Below, in pieces: positions 10,191 through 21,533 of a DNA stretch of 64,000 nucleotides. Below the pieces are notes generated by a model. It searched no databases. It was not told the DNA's origin and saw only the letters and a list, made by a program, of their open reading frames with translations. How positions within the stretch are numbered: the first letter of the stretch is position 1; every line of letters begins with the position of its first letter. A program made the translations under genes and the position numbers. Origin of the DNA: Tragulus kanchil (taxonomy: Eukaryota; Chordata; Mammalia; Artiodactyla; Tragulidae); NCBI GenBank assembly GCA_022376925.1, contig JAIOJX010000005.1:96011001-96075000 (forward strand). Direction: 5' to 3'.

Positions 10191-12306
10191 TTTGGTCTAC
10201 TTATGTAAAGAGTATCATTGGTAGTTTGATAGGGATCACACTATTTCCGTGGATGATATTAGGTAGTATGGTAATTTTCACCATATTGATTCTTCCAACC
10301 TATTAAACGTGGAATATCTCTCCATCTGTTTATATCTTCTTTAATTCTGTTCATTTGTGTCTTGTAATTTTCTGTGTACAGTTCTTTTGTTTCTTTAGAT
10401 AGGTTTATTCCTAGATATTTTACTCTTTCATTTGCAGTGGTGAAGGGTATTACCTCTTTGATTTCATTTTCTGATTTTTTCATTGTATATAGAGATGTGT
10501 GTAATTTCTGTATATTGATTTTGTATCCAGCAACTCTGCTGAATTTGTTGATTAGCTCTAGTGGTTATCTCATAGTGTCTTTGGAATTTTCTATATATAA
10601 TATCATGTCATCTGCAAATAGACAGAGCTTTAATTCTTCTTTTCCCATCTGGATTCCTTTAATTTCTTTTTCTCCTCTTATTGCTGTTGCTAGAACTTCC
10701 AGGACTATGTTGAATAATAGTGGTGGAAGTGGACACCCCTGTCTTGTTCCCGACCTTAAAGGGAATGCTTTCAGATTTTCACCATTAAGGATAATGTTCA
10801 CTGTGGGCTTCTCATATATGGCTTTTATTATGTTGAGGCAGGTTCCTTCTATAACCATTTTTTGAAGAGTTTTTATCATAAATGAGTGTTGGATTTTGTA
10901 GAAGGCTTTTCCTGCATCTATTGAGATTATCATGTGATTTTTCTCTCTCAGCTTGTTGATATGGTATATCACATTGATTGATTTACGGATATTGAAGAAT
11001 CCTTGCATGCCTGGGATGAACCCGACTTGATCTTGGTGTATGAGTTTTTTGATGTGTTGTTGAATTCTGTTTGCTAGGATTTTGTTGAGGATCTTGGCAT
11101 CTAAGTTCATCAGAGAAACCGGCTTGTAATTTTCCTTTTTTGTGTTGTCTTTGCCTGGTTTGGGTATCAGGGTGATGGTGGCCTCTTAGAATGTGTTTGG
11201 AAATTTTCCTTCCTGTGCAACTGTCATTTTTTTTTAAAATTGTTTTTAATTTTCACCTTTTTTATTGACTTTTATTTTGGTCTACTTATGTAAAGAGTAT
11301 CATTGGTAGTTTGATAGGGATCACACTATTTCCGTGGATGATATTAGGTAGTATGGTAATTTTCACCATATTGATTCTTCCAACCTATTAAACGTGGAAT
11401 ATCTCTCCATCTGTTTATATCTTCTTTAATTCTGTTCATTTGTGTCTTGTAATTTTCTGTGTACAGTTCTTTTGTTTCTTTAGATAGGTTTATTCCTAGA
11501 TATTTTACTCTTTCATTTGCAGTGGTGAAGGGTATTACCTCTTTGATTTCATTTTCTGATTTTTTCATTGTATATAGAGATGTGTGTAATTTCTGTATAT
11601 TGATTTTGTATCCAGCAACTCTGCTGAATTTGTTGATTAGCTCTAGTGGTTATCTCATAGTGTCTTTGGAATTTTCTATATATAATATCATGTCATCTGC
11701 AAATAGACAGAGCTTTAATTCTTCTTTTCCCATCTGGATTCCTTTAATTTCTTTTTCTCCTCTTATTGCTGTTGCTAGAACTTCCAGGACTATGTTGAAT
11801 AATAGTGGTGGAAGTGGACACCCCTGTCTTGTTCCCGACCTTAAAGGGAATGCTTTCAGATTTTCACCATTAAGGATAATGTTCACTGTGGGCTTCTCAT
11901 ATATGGCTTTTATTATGTTGAGGCAGGTTCCTTCTATAACCATTTTTTGAAGAGTTTTTATCATAAATGAGTGTTGGATTTTGTAGAAGGCTTTTCCTGC
12001 ATCTATTGAGATTATCATGTGATTTTTCTCTCTCAGCTTGTTGATATGGTATATCACATTGATTGATTTACGGATATTGAAGAATCCTTGCATGCCTGGG
12101 ATGAACCCGACTTGATCTTGGTGTATGAGTTTTTTGATGTGTTGTTGAATTCTGTTTGCTAGGATTTTGTTGAGGATCTTGGCATCTAAGTTCATCAGAG
12201 AAACCGGCTTGTAATTTTCCTTTTTTGTGTTGTCTTTGCCTGGTTTGGGTATCAGGGTGATGGTGGCCTCTTAGAATGTGTTTGGAAATTTTCCTTCCTG
12301 TGCAAT
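10191..12306. repeat. Tandem duplication C inside L1 ORF2 (copies 10191-11220 and about 11276-12306)
   Basis: Offset 1085. The 181-codon RT frame and the 74-codon frame downstream of it are identical in both copies, as is the noncoding sequence between them. Copy 1 stops at a point within ORF2, and 55 bases of T-rich text (11221-11275) separate it from copy 2. Those 55 bases do not fit L1 ORF2. The order RT-RT is not found in any L1 family that I know of. Confidence 0.97.
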
Positions 12307-13678
12307 TTTTTGAAAGAGTTTTAAAAGGACAGGCATTAGCTCTTCTTTAAATGTTTGGTAGAATTCGGCTGTGAAGCCATCTGGCCCTGGGCTTTTATTT
12401 TTGGGTAGATTTTTTAATCACAAATTTGATTTCTGAGCTTGTGATTGGGTTGTTCAAAGTTTCTGTTTCTTCCTGGCTCAGTCTTGGGAGATTGATCTTC
12501 CCCAAGAAACTGTCCATTTCTTCCAGGTTGTCCAGTTTGTTGCCATAGAGTTGTTCATAATAGTCTCAGAATCCTTTGGATTTCTGCATTATCTGTTGTA
12601 ATCTCTCCTTTTTCATTTTTGATTTTGTTCATCTTGTTCTTCTCTCTTTCTTGATGAGTCTGGCCAGGGATGTGTCAATTTTGTTTATCTTTTTGAAGAA
12701 CCAGCTTCTTGATTTATTTATCTTTATTATTGTTTCTTTCATTTCTTTTTCGTTCATTTCTGCTCTGATCTTTATGATTTCTCTTCCTCTGCTAATTTTG
12801 GTGCTTTTTTTGTTCTTCTTTCTCCAGTTGTTTTAAGTGTAGGGTTAGGTCATCTGCTTGGTATTTTCCAAGTTTATTCAGGTAGGATTCTATTGTTATA
12901 AATTTCCCTCTTAGAACTGCTTTTGTGGTATCACATAGGTTTTGCACTGTTGTGTGTTCATTGTAAACTTCTAGGAATTTTTTTAAATTTCTCCTTTGAT
13001 TTGCTCAGTGATCAGTTTGTTTTTTAGGTATGTGTTGTTTCATCTCCATGTGTTTGTATTTTTAGCGTTTTTTTTTCCCTGTAGTTGATCTCTAGTCTCA
13101 TTGCATTGTGATCCGAGAAGATGGTTGATATAATTTCAGTTTTCTTGAACTGACTGAGTTTGATCTGTGGTCCAAGATGTGGTCTATCGTGGAGAATGTT
13201 CCATGAGCACTTGAGAAGAAAGTGTATTCTTCTGCTTTTGGATGGAAGGTCCTAAGAATATCAATGAGGTCCATCTCTTCTAGTGTGTCATTTAAGGCTT
13301 GCATTTCTTTATTAATTTTCTGTTTTGATGATCTGTTCATTGATGTGAGAGGTGTGTTAAAGTCTCTTCCTATTATTTTCTTATTGTCAATTTCTTCTTT
13401 TATGTCTGAAAGTGTTTATCTCATGTGCTGCGGTGCTCCTGTGTATGCTTAGATATTTATGATTGTTATGTCTTCCTCTTCAATAGATCCCTTGATCATG
13501 ATGTACTGACCTGCCTGGTCTATTGTAGTCTTCTTTATTTTAAGTCTATTTTGTCTGATATGAGGGTAGCTACTCCAGCATTTTTTTGATTTCCATTTGT
13601 ATGGAATATCTTTTTCTATCCTCTCACTTTCAGTCTATGTGTGTCATTAGGTCTGAAGTGGGTTTCTTGTAAACAATG

Positions 13679-13702
13679 TGTATATATATATATATATATC
13701 CT
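13679..13702. repeat. (TA)n microsatellite in the L1 endonuclease region
   Basis: A run of alternating T and A replaces the codons for the conserved DPYICCLQETH-type stretch. The antisense translation becomes IYIYIYTHCLQETH. It disrupts the endonuclease of this copy. Confidence 0.85.
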
Positions 13703-13934
13703 TGCTTGTATCCATTCAGCCAGTCTGTGTCTTTTGGTTGGAGCATTTAGTCCATTTACAGTCAAAGTAATTGTTGATACAAATGTTCCTATTGTCATCT
13801 TCTTACATGTTTGGGGTTTGATTTGTAGGACTTCTCCTACTCTTGTATTTATCGACTATATCAGGCTGTTTAACACTTATTGTGAGGCTGGGTTTCATGG
13901 TATAAAATTCTTTTACCTTTTGCTTGTCTGTTAA

Positions 13935-14740
13935 CCTTTATCATCTCCATCAATTCTGAATGAGATCCTCGCTGAGTAGAGAATTCTTGGTTGTAGGTTA
14001 TTCTTTTTTAACCGTTTAAATTTGTCTTACCATTCTCTTCTGGCCTACAGGGTTTCTGCTGAAAGGTCAGTTGTTAAACATATGGTGTTTCCTTTGTATT
14101 TTAATTGTTTGTTCCTAGCTGCTTTAAGTATTTTGTCTTTATATTTAGTCTGTGTTAGTTTGATTAGAATGTGCCTGGTTTATCCTGTGTGGAACTCTTT
14201 CTGCTTCTTGGACTTGGTTGACTATTTCCTTTCCCATGCTGGGGAAGTTTTCAACTATAATCTCTTCAAGAATTTTTTCATACCATTTCTTTCCATCTTC
14301 TTCTTCTGGGACCCTTATAATTCTAATGTTGATGCGTTTGATATTGTCCCATATGTCTCTGAGGCTATCCTCAACTTTTTTTATTCTTTGTGCTCTGTTC
14401 TCTTCTTCAGCATTTATTTCCACCTTTCTGTCTTACAGCTCACTTATCCATTTTTCTGCCTCTGATATTCTACTGTTGAGTCCTACTATAGTATTTTTAA
14501 GTTCAGCAATTGAGTTGTTTATCTCTATTTGTTTATTTTTCATCTCTTGCATGTCTCTTCTCAGTGCACTAATTTCCTCTAAATTCTGTTTTTGGAGTTT
14601 TGGATCCTCACTAGTATCACTCTTCTGAATTCTCTCTCAGATAATTTGTCTATCTCATCTTCTGTCATTTGTAATTTGTTTCTCTGCCTTGTTCCTTCAT
14701 TTGTGCAGTGTGTGTCTGTCTTTTCATTTTGATGTTAATT
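13935..14740 (-). pseudogene. L1 ORF1 remnant (RNA-binding protein)
   Basis: ORF1p normally forms trimers that coat L1 RNA. The best frame, 14145-14423 on the minus strand, gives 92 residues including an RRM-type stretch, RINIRIIRVPEEED, with a preceding KKVEDSLRDIWDNIKR segment. To the left, the sequence continues as a broken C-terminal domain. To the right, it reads into a coiled-coil-like part with several frameshifts. The position between the ORF2 remnant and the 5' UTR is as expected. No full frame survives. Confidence 0.82.
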
Positions 14741-14744
14741 TTTG

Positions 14745-16739
14745 TTTCTTTGTGTGTGTCTGTGTGATGGAGGTTTTTACCCCCCAGCTGCGTGGTTGAA
14801 TTCTCTCTTCCGTTTGGTTTCTGTCCTTGTAGAAGGGTTCAGTGATTGTGTCTTAGACGGTGTTGGGTCTTGTTTGCAGGTGAATAATCTCTACTGTTGT
14901 ATGTTCTTTGATAGTGTAGAGTCTTGTAGTCAGAGCTTCCACTCCGCGGATCCTTGGTTTGATTTCTGGCTGGGAAGTGTTGGCTCTATGTCTGGTTTGC
15001 TATGGTGTCCAGTGGTATTAGTTCAAATATAGGCATATGAGGGACAAAAAGGTACATCCCTGGTAGATGACAGTCATAAAATCATGCAAATATTTTCTAA
15101 CATAATAGAAAAGTATACATGCATGCACATCAATAAACACAGCTAAACAGTTTTAAAGGGATAAAGTACAGGAAATTTTTCTGGCAGACAGCACAATCAA
15201 AGTTGGTACCTGACCGTTAAGCTCTAAGTTACTTAAAACACTGGCTGGAAAAACAGATCCAGAGCAAGGTCTCAGCTGAGAATATTGCAGTGAAAGTCAT
15301 TTTTAACTAAGACATGTGTTGGAAGAAGGAGGACAGTGTATAGGTAATGAGAAGGAATAGATTCATGTTGCAAGGATTTTGTAGGGTTAGGTAACAGAGA
15401 TAAGTATGTACTAGAGTTTAATACAGCTGGAAGAGAACATTAGAGACAGAGGGTTGGAAATATTTAGAGGGAGGATAGTAGTAGATGTAAAAAGATTTTA
15501 CAGTCAGAGCGTAGAGAGAGGAAGCTGTGGTAAGAGAAATAGAAACGGAAAAAATAATAATTTAAAATTAAGTATGTATTTAAAAATACTAAAAAAAAAA
15601 TACTGTCCCTGGCTTTTAACTTCTTATCTGTGTCTGATCCTTCCACCAGTTTGCTCTTGATGTTGTTCCAGATTTCCCTTGTCTGTACTGGTGGGGGTTG
15701 GATGTAGAGGCTGGACAGCTGCTTATGTCTTAGGTTTCAGTGAGGGTCAGTTTTATTTTGTAGTCAGGACCCTTGCAGAACCAGCTGCTCTGGTTTCTGT
15801 TTTGCTTTCAGCAAAACAAAGACTCTGTGGCCAACGTAGCTGACCCCTGTTTCTCTACCTGATGCTGGCTGGGGGAGGGCACGGTGGGCGGTCCCCAGTT
15901 GATTGGGTCGGCGGAGGTTGCACCTCCAGACTCTGTGATGGAGGGTGTTCCCTGGTTCGGTCGCATACCCCCTGGTAGCCTTCAGTCACTGCTCCTTTCC
16001 CAGTGGCTCTGACACAACCTTGCTGCTGGCAGGACTGAACGCTTCACATCTAGGATCTCCTCCCAGATGCCCAGTTTCTTTGCCACAGCTCTGGGGCTGC
16101 ATGGACTAGTTCGAGCAGCCAGTGCACTCCTGTCCCGCGGGACTACGGCTGACCACTTGCTCCAGACATGGGCGGCTGCTTCCCCATCCCTGTCCCAGAT
16201 CTCGTTCCAGATGCCCAGCTTCCTTGCGGCAGCTCTGGGACTGCGTGGGCTAGTTCAAGCAGCCGGGGCACTCCTGTCCCGTAAGACTAAGTCTCACTTT
16301 TTGCCCCAAACGTGGGCAGCCGCTTCCCAGTCCAGCCCGAGCCAGGCTTCTGGACTGCGACCCAAGGGAGATTGCCAATTCTGTTTCCCATGCCCTGCTA
16401 GCGTTTAGTCTCATGCTCACCTGGCACATCCCTGTCACAGTACGGACCCAAGTGGGATTCTCACGCTGAGGATTGCTTTCTGTTTTCCCACTGCACTTCC
16501 CAGTGCTCTCTCCACCCAGTCCCATGTGGGAGCTGGGGTACGGGAGCTCCAGGATCTGTGGGAGCTCCTGGAAAGTTCAGGCTGCTTGCTCTCCATCCCT
16601 GGTAGAACTGAGAACTTCTTTCGTCTCCTAGAGGCTGGTTTCTTGATGTTGTTTCATTTCTTGATTAGTTCTGGTGATTTTGTTGGGGAGCTTGTGAAAT
16701 CCTCCTGTCATTCCTCTGCCATCTTGCCCCCCTCCCCCC
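14745..16739 (-). promoter_or_regulatory. L1 5' UTR region (internal promoter area)
   Basis: The stretch upstream of ORF1 is richer in G and C than its surroundings from about 15860 to 16739 and ends exactly at the target-site duplication. By family knowledge, the L1 5' UTR holds the internal promoter; no specific factor site is claimed. It contains two tandem monomer-like units at 16061-16345. The part at about 15030-15600 is A-rich at its right end and unlike the rest, and could be an inserted piece. Confidence 0.7.
16061..16345 (-). repeat. Two tandem monomers of about 144 bp in the L1 5' UTR
   Basis: Unit 1 starts at 16061 and unit 2 at 16205. In one plus-strand frame they give two similar 48-residue repeats beginning MPSFFATALGLHGLV and MPSFLAAALGLRGLV, which shows the period clearly without implying a protein. 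Tandem 5' UTR monomers are known in rodent L1. Here the identity between units is roughly three quarters by eye. Confidence 0.8.
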
Positions 16740-18609
16740 TATATAACTTACTTTTTATACTTGAGTTTATATAAACAGTTTTCTGAATATTATGTTTACC
16801 TTTTTTGGACAATATATTTTGGAAATAATGTATAACAGTACCTAGTTTTTTCTTTTGGTAACTACATAATAATATATTACATGGATATATATATCACATT
16901 TATTCAATTTTTTCCTTTGGGTGTGGGTTTTTTTCAAGAATTTCATCATCACCACTAGAGTTGCAGAGAATATTTGTATTCATTGATCTATTTATATTTG
17001 TGCCAGAATAATTTTGAAATATACTGCTAGAAGTCAGATTTCTTGATGAAAGGGTATATTCTTATATAATTCTGCTAGAAAATGCCAATTTTTCTTCAAA
17101 GGAGTTGCTAACATTTTGCATTTTTACCAGAAATACCTCTGGATGCTATTAATTTACAGTTTCATATATTTCCAAAGTTTCAAAATTGTAACAAGCTGTT
17201 AAGGAAGGTATTTCACCTAATAGTACTGTTAATTTTATGGCCTTACTTTAAATGAAGCTGAACATGTTTTTCATATTTGTTTCAGGATCATTTGCTTTTC
17301 TTTTTGTATGACTTGTTTGGTCATATCTTTCTTTGTAGCTCTTTTGAGCTGTTGCTGTTCTCAGTTTTTAGAAAACCTATCAGGTACCATCAGGAAAATA
17401 TAACATATACCAGATGTTCTACAAAGGGAATTAGGTATAAGAAGATAGCTTGTTCTAATAGAGCAGAAAGTTTATATTGAAAGAATACAGTGAAAAGAAG
17501 CTGCGACCCAAGGAGATTGCCAATTTTTTCCATGCCGCTGAGGACCTCTGTCACAGTACGGACCCAAGTGGGATTCTCACGCTGAGGATTGCTTTCTGTT
17601 TTCCCACTGCACTTCCCAGTGCTCTCTCCACCCAGTCCCATGTGGGAGCTGGGGTACGGGAGCTCCAGGATCTGTGGGAGCTCCTGGAAAGTTCAGGCTG
17701 CTTGCTCTCCATCCCTGGTAGAACTGAGAACTTCTTTCGTCTCCTAGAGGCTGGTTTCTTGATGTTGTTTCATTTCTTGATTAGTTCTGGTGATTTTGTT
17801 GGGGAGCTTGTGAAATCCTCCTGTCATTCCTCTGCCATCTTGCCCCCCTCCCCCCTATATAACTTACTTTTTATACTTGAGTTTATATAAACAGTTTTCT
17901 GAATATTATGTTTACCTTTTTTGGACAATATATTTTGGAAATAATGTATAACAGTACCTAGTTTTTTCTTTTGGTAACTACATAATAATATATTACATGG
18001 ATATATATATCACATTTATTCAATTTTTTCCTTTGGGTGTGGGTTTTTTTCAAGAATTTCATCATCACCACTAGAGTTGCAGAGAATATTTGTATTCATT
18101 GATCTATTTATATTTGTGCCAGAATAATTTTGAAATATACTGCTAGAAGTCAGATTTCTTGATGAAAGGGTATATTCTTATATAATTCTGCTAGAAAATG
18201 CCAATTTTTCTTCAAAGGAGTTGCTAACATTTTGCATTTTTACCAGAAATACCTCTGGATGCTATTAATTTACAGTTTCATATATTTCCAAAGTTTCAAA
18301 ATTGTAACAAGCTGTTAAGGAAGGTATTTCACCTAATAGTACTGTTAATTTTATGGCCTTACTTTAAATGAAGCTGAACATGTTTTTCATATTTGTTTCA
18401 GGATCATTTGCTTTTCTTTTTGTATGACTTGTTTGGTCATATCTTTCTTTGTAGCTCTTTTGAGCTGTTGCTGTTCTCAGTTTTTAGAAAACCTATCAGG
18501 TACCATCAGGAAAATATAACATATACCAGATGTTCTACAAAGGGAATTAGGTATAAGAAGATAGCTTGTTCTAATAGAGCAGAAAGTTTATATTGAAAGA
18601 ATACAGTGA
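16355..18609. repeat. Tandem duplication D (copies 16355-17493 and about 17500-18609)
   Basis: Offset 1116. The unit starts inside the L1 5' UTR and runs through the right target-site duplication into flanking DNA, so copy 2 contains an isolated 5' tip of L1. The left 60 bases of copy 2 (about 17500-17555) are a shortened and altered form of 16355-16440. From the cacagtacggacccaagtgg string onward the two copies agree. Confidence 0.97.
16740..16756. repeat. Target-site duplication, right of L1
   Basis: The 17 bp string tatataacttacttttt, identical to 8540-8556. It marks the 5' end of the L1, which has no extra bases. Confidence 0.9.
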
Positions 18610-19534
18610 GGAAAATTTAGGATTATCAGAATAGAATGAAGTATGAGAAAGGCAATGCAAAGCAGAAAATCAGATCTCTGTTGATAATTCAGAAGGTTGG
18701 AGCAGGAAACCTGTAGGTGTTGACAGTGTTCTGCCCATCTTCTGGTACTTCTGAATCTGTCCAGTGAGCCTCATTCTGGAAATGCTTGGTGCAAGAATTT
18801 AATGAAACCCGATCTCTCCTACTGGGACAAACTTGCAGAAATAGTTGGTAAATAAGGAGAAGCAAGTCCTTTCTTCCCTCTCCTGCTTTCTAACCTCTTC
18901 TTGGTGTTCTTTTGGCACAGCCTATGAAAAACACACCTGGCAAATTGCAGATTGTGTATCCCAGGATAAAGAGCATAGTCAAAGCATGCTCTAGCACAGT
19001 CTATTTATCAGATAAATAGACCTCCTAAGTCAGTCAGATTTGTATTAAATCTGGCTAGGAGTTTGTGTTTAATGTTATCATAGCTAGAGATATCAGAGAT
19101 TTCAGTTTTTTCATGTGGTCCTTGCTTTTGTCTCCTCTGTTGTTTTTATGGATTCCACTTTTACTTCTCTGCAAAGAAAATCTGTATCTTGCTTATTATT
19201 CAGTTCACTATTTCTATGCTGAAGGTTCACTGTTGGAGTGGCAGTTTGTGTGGGGTGAGGAGTTTGTTCAACCCTGATTAAATCAGTAGTTAGTGGAACA
19301 AGTCTCTGGTATGTGACCTTCACAAGTATTTCTGTCCCTTTTCCTAAAGTATAGCTTTATCCTGATCTCTTACTTCCTTCATTAATAAACTACACTCTAT
19401 ATAATGTCATCAGAACACCTGTAACACTTTGAGTTGGTTTCTTGTTGCTCTCACTTGTCAGTCACTTCAAGTGTGAGCTATGTCTACTTCATCCTTACAG
19501 CCCCTTGAGTTTCACAATATCAGTCAATAACGTG
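18610..19534. other. Unique DNA, nothing recognised
   Basis: I see no exon-like frame, RNA gene or nameable repeat here. Composition is closer to balanced than in the AT-rich blocks around it. Confidence 0.5.
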
Positions 19535-19582
19535 CTCACTGAATACTTTTGAGTTGATAAGTTAAAGAATGTTTTATTTCAT

Positions 19583-19712
19583 GGGACTTTCCTGGCAGTC
19601 CAGTGGTTATGACTTCAACTTCCAATGCAGGGAACGCTAGTTTGATCCCTAGTTGGGAAGGTAAGATTCCCCTATGCCTCACAGCCAAAAACCCAAAACA
19701 TAGTACAGAAGA
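19583..19712 (+). mobile_element. CHR-type tRNA-derived SINE, short copy
   Basis: Starts with a gggactttcctggcagtcc head, followed by an A-box-like segment and a tttgatccctagttgggaa B-box area. It ends in an A-rich stretch after cacagccaaaaaccc. The head and the order of segments match the cetartiodactyl CHR SINE. It is repeated at 20679-20808 by duplication E. Confidence 0.8.
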
Positions 19713-20678
19713 AATGTTATAACAAATTCAATAAAGACTTTATAAATGGTCCACAGTAAAAAATAATACATTCTTTTAAATGTTTCATTACTTGCCTTTT
19801 AAATTATTTACTCACACTTACCCAAGACTGGCTAAATTAATATTTTCATTTTTTGTTTTACATTCTGAATTTAATAAACATGCAGTGAAAATATCATTAA
19901 TGAGAAAAAAACATGTTTTTCACCACTATTGGAGAGGGAGATGTGTCACTTCTTTAAGAAATTTCTCACTCAGCAGCAGAAAATGTAAGAGACTTTAGGG
20001 GAAAATAAACCAAGAGACTATAGGGAAATACCTAAAGAAAGAAAAGCAAGCTTCTCTGCATTAATAATTTTTTGTTACTGGAAGATTTATTGATGTTTCT
20101 AAAAGTAACATTCAATACTTAGACCATTCTCTCAATAATCTGATAACAGCGAGTTTTACTCTTTTCAGATATTTTATTTTGAATATAAGTCATAATGTGC
20201 GAGAAGAAAAACACTCTTCATTCTTAACCATGAAGCAGCATGTTTGCAAAAATTTCACTACAGCTATTTTGTTACAATGCAAAGCATTTATCTAAGCTAG
20301 AATTTTAGGCAATTTCTTGAAATATAATGGTTAGAGTAGTGAAGTCAGATTGCACTACAGATTTGATTGTCTCCAAGGCTTGTCATGCTTCCCAGACAAC
20401 TTCATGCATCTTTAAAAAAGGATACAATTTTAAAAATCAAACAAAAAAAGGAAAAAGATAAAAAAAAGTTCACAATCTTGACCTATCTACAGAGATGACT
20501 AAATTCAAATATTTCTCTTCCTTTGATAGATCAGAAAGTCAATCTTCTCCGATGAAAGGAAAGGACACTTGATCCTTTTTTCAAAAGATTTTTAACTTAA
20601 ATTTTCAAGATACTTATAGCTAGTTTTGATCTCACTGAATACTTTTGAGTTGATAAGTTAAAGAATGTTTTATTTCAT

Positions 20679-20808
20679 GGGACTTTCCTGGCAGTCCAGT
20701 GGTTATGACTTCAACTTCCAATGCAGGGAACGCTAGTTTGATCCCTAGTTGGGAAGGTAAGATTCCCCTATGCCTCACAGCCAAAAACCCAAAACATAGT
20801 ACAGAAGA
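20679..20808 (+). mobile_element. Duplicate of the CHR-type SINE at 19583-19712
   Basis: Carried by duplication E; same sequence and not a separate insertion. Confidence 0.8.
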
Positions 20809-21533
20809 AATGTTATAACAAATTCAATAAAGACTTTATAAATGGTCCACAGTAAAAAATAATACATTCTTTTAAATGTTTCATTACTTGCCTTTTAAAT
20901 TATTTACTCACACTTACCCAAGACTGGCTAAATTAATATTTTCATTTTTTGTTTTACATTCTGAATTTAATAAACATGCAGTGAAAATATCATTAATGAG
21001 AAAAAAACATGTTTTTCACCACTATTGGAGAGGGAGATGTGTCACTTCTTTAAGAAATTTCTCACTCAGCAGCAGAAAATGTAAGAGACTTTAGGGGAAA
21101 ATAAACCAAGAGACTATAGGGAAATACCTAAAGAAAGAAAAGCAAGCTTCTCTGCATTAATAATTTTTTGTTACTGGAAGATTTATTGATGTTTCTAAAA
21201 GTAACATTCAATACTTAGACCATTCTCTCAATAATCTGATAACAGCGAGTTTTACTCTTTTCAGATATTTTATTTTGAATATAAGTCATAATGTGCGAGA
21301 AGAAAAACACTCTTCATTCTTAACCATGAAGCAGCATGTTTGCAAAAATTTCACTACAGCTATTTTGTTACAATGCAAAGCATTTATCTAAGCTAGAATT
21401 TTAGGCAATTTCTTGAAATATAATGGTTAGAGTAGTGAAGTCAGATTGCACTACAGATTTGATTGTCTCCAAGGCTTGTCATGCTTCCCAGACAACTTCA
21501 TGCATCTTTAAAAAAGGATACAATTTTAAAAAT

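Larger units (their letters stand above)
8895..13800 (-). pseudogene. L1 ORF2 remnant (endonuclease and reverse transcriptase)
   Basis: ORF2p normally nicks the target and reverse-transcribes L1 RNA. Read right to left, the endonuclease start (VNGLNAPTKRHRLAEW) lies at 13616-13798, followed by an HGTFSTIDHILDH stretch at 13098-13340. The RT core lies at 10565-11110, with [14 protein letters not shown], a motif A of form [12 protein letters not shown] that keeps its first Asp, GTRQGCPL, and FADDM. The frame stops at once after this, where the family normally continues into a Lys. The C-terminal piece with KEITKKVNRQPAEWEKIIA is at 9446-9688. The RT core is present twice, because duplication C copies 10191-11220 to 11276-12306. 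Several stops and a TA-repeat insertion make it a pseudogene. Confidence 0.92.
8557..16739 (-). mobile_element. Nearly full-length L1 LINE, ruminant type, antisense
   Basis: The element runs from a T-rich stretch at 8557 (its A tail) through a 3' UTR, an ORF2 remnant, an ORF1 remnant and a long G/C-richer 5' UTR ending at 16739. A 17 bp target-site duplication flanks it exactly. The length is about 8.2 kb here, or about 7.1 kb once the internal 1085 bp duplication C is discounted. It reads right to left. Both ORFs carry stops and frameshifts, so it cannot mobilise itself. Exact target-site duplications suggest a moderately young insertion. Confidence 0.93.

Noticed and set aside
10374..10865. 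163-codon plus-strand frame, identical at 11459-11950
   Set aside because: It is the antisense of the L1 RT core. The identity of the two copies comes from duplication C.
16067..16408. 113-codon frame with two 48-residue repeats
   Set aside because: The repeats reflect L1 5' UTR monomers. The frame lies antisense to the L1 and has no known counterpart.
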